Source: Tanytarsus gracilentus
Lineage: Eukaryota > Arthropoda > Insecta > Diptera > Chironomidae
Length of the DNA stretch: 64,000 bases
Direction: 5' to 3'
Assembly (NCBI GenBank): GCA_038502055.1
Contig: JAXRKN010000044.1
Location: 4,126,001 to 4,190,000 of the forward strand
The notes beneath the pieces were generated by a model. That model saw only the letters and a list, made by a program, of their open reading frames with translations. It had not been told where the DNA came from and made no database searches. Below, one piece after another: positions 63,122 to 64,000 of the stretch; within the stretch, counting starts at the first letter, position 1; each line of letters begins with the position of its first letter. Position numbers and translations under genes: made by a program.

Positions 63122-64000
63122 TTACTGAAAGTAAGGAATCAGAGAATTTCCAGATAGGTGATGAAGTTCGTAGAAGTTAAATGATGGACTTGCCACAACA
63201 TCTCCAATTTCCATAGCGATTCTCTCATCTCTAAGCTCCTCCAGCTTGACTGTTCTCGGATGTCGAAAGTGGAATTGCATGGGTAGGTTATCGTTGATCA
63301 TCAGAACTTCGCCGTATCCTTGAAATTCATTCTTGTGGGTTGAATAAAAAATAATGTAGACTTGAGTTCCACTTTTCGTAATCGATTTGATTTTATGGAA
63401 CTGCCAAATTTTTAGATTCAGCTCTTCGAGCGTCATAACAACTTTTGATGCCATGTTTTCAATGCATTTTTTAGAGTTTACTTTTAGAATGATGAACTTT
63501 TGGCTGCCGTTCGTGCGACCATCAAACTTTCGTCGCGGACCTACGCTTGGTCTGTTTTCATAGCTGTTTTGTCGTTGATTTTGGGGTGGAAAGTTTGATC
63601 TCCAATTTTGTTGTGGTCTTTGATTTTGTGGAGGTAAATCTGAACGCCAGTTTTGTGATGTGTTTGGTCTTTGATTTTGATAGGATGGACTTGGTCGTGG
63701 GTTATTAACTGCGTTCATGAATCGTTGCTGAGAGTCTTGGGGATATCTTTGAGCATGCTGATTACTTCTCGCTTCAACTCGACTATTTACCATAGTTTTT
63801 TCGACAGTCTTCTCCGATATATCCATTTTAATCATGCCCGAAGAAATATCCTCTTTCTCGATAACTCTTGCAAAGACTTTAATCAAAGCATTGTCCTCGT
63901 TCGATGGCTTAAAATGTTTATCAGAAAGGAACTTTGTAACTAGATTGTTAAGGCATCGCTTGAGGTTCAAAATCATAGTCGCTTCTTCTTTAATGGAAGA
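63122..64000 (-). CDS. Protein with Q/N/R-rich linker and possible degenerate YTH-like domain (5' end may lie outside window)
   Basis: The open frame runs from the window edge to a TAA at 63122-63124. The first ATG ends at 63976 (284 residues from there), but eight more codons upstream are open to the edge, so the start is not certain. Residues 1-85 are charged; 90-150 are Gln/Asn/Pro/Arg-rich with a duplicated module QNWRSDLPPQNQRP / QNWRSNFPPQNQRQ; 158-275 form a compact domain. That domain (KFIILKVNSKK, then LNLKIWQFHKIKS, VYIIFYSTHKNEFQGYGEVL) follows the order of YTH m6A-reader domains (RFFLIKSNN..., [29 protein letters not shown] in YTHDC1). The tryptophan of GVWST aligns with Val in KVVMT, so m6A binding may be lost. 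I recall these family strings from memory; the assignment is tentative. Low-complexity Q/R/P linkers are common in RNA-binding proteins. Confidence 0.5.
   Translation of the reverse strand, partial: SSIKEEATMILNLKRCLNNLVTKFLSDKHFKPSNEDNALIKVFARVIEKEDISSGMIKMDISEKTVEKTMVNSRVEARSNQHAQRYPQDSQQRFMNAVNNPRPSPSYQNQRPNTSQNWRSDLPPQNQRPQQNWRSNFPPQNQRQNSYENRPSVGPRRKFDGRTNGSQKFIILKVNSKKCIENMASKVVMTLEELNLKIWQFHKIKSITKSGTQVYIIFYSTHKNEFQGYGEVLMINDNLPMQFHFRHPRTVKLEELRDERIAMEIGDVVASPSFNFYELHHLSGNSLIPYFQ

Overview
The window looks like nuclear DNA of an insect, most likely a fly of the mosquito/midge type. It is very AT-rich. It carries insect gene families (a Kekkon LRR-Ig receptor, an insect-type nicotinic receptor subunit, a secreted His/Lys/Gly-rich protein), 50-200 bp introns with GT...AG ends beside a few multi-kilobase introns, and arthropod core promoters (TATA plus TCAGT initiator, DRE TATCGATA). 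The order Diptera is an inference; the species cannot be told from this sequence. Gene density is low: six protein genes cover 64 kb, and the rest is AT-rich intergenic or intronic sequence with several non-autonomous repeats.

Layout. 1-15.1 kb: no recognisable gene, small AT-rich repeats and one orphan TATA/initiator pair. 15.1-15.9 kb: a repeat element carrying a 17-bp minisatellite. 16.15-23.95 kb (minus): a complete seven-exon YIPF5/Yip1-family gene with a 6.6-kb third intron. 24-29.9 kb: intergenic. 29.95-34.2 kb (plus): a six-exon, unusually short and divergent nicotinic acetylcholine receptor alpha-type subunit whose first intron holds a second repeat element related to the one at 15 kb, with five 120-bp tandem units. 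36.17-37.56 kb (plus): a six-exon secreted His/Lys/Gly-rich protein with a GC-AG first intron. 37.6-51.4 kb: intergenic, with long homopolymer tracts and a small inverted-repeat element. 51.4-53.8 kb (minus): a single-exon Kekkon receptor, closest to Kek5 by its C-terminal tail. 56.5-57.3 kb: a whole-length foldback element with CAGGGG ends and a perfect 8-bp target duplication, the signature of the hAT superfamily. 61.3-63.0 kb (plus): ADCK1, a mitochondrial atypical kinase. 63.1-64.0 kb (minus, running off the window): an unnamed protein with a possible degenerate YTH-like domain.

The genes do not form a pathway; they are independent housekeeping (YIPF5, ADCK1) and developmental or neural (Kekkon, nicotinic receptor) genes. 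ADCK1 and the last gene converge tail-to-tail with overlapping polyadenylation signals. The items most worth a second look are the hAT foldback element, the nicotinic subunit with an atypical pore, and the YTH-like protein that seems to have lost a cage tryptophan. Exon boundaries were read by eye from splice consensus, frame continuity and family alignment in memory; no search was run.
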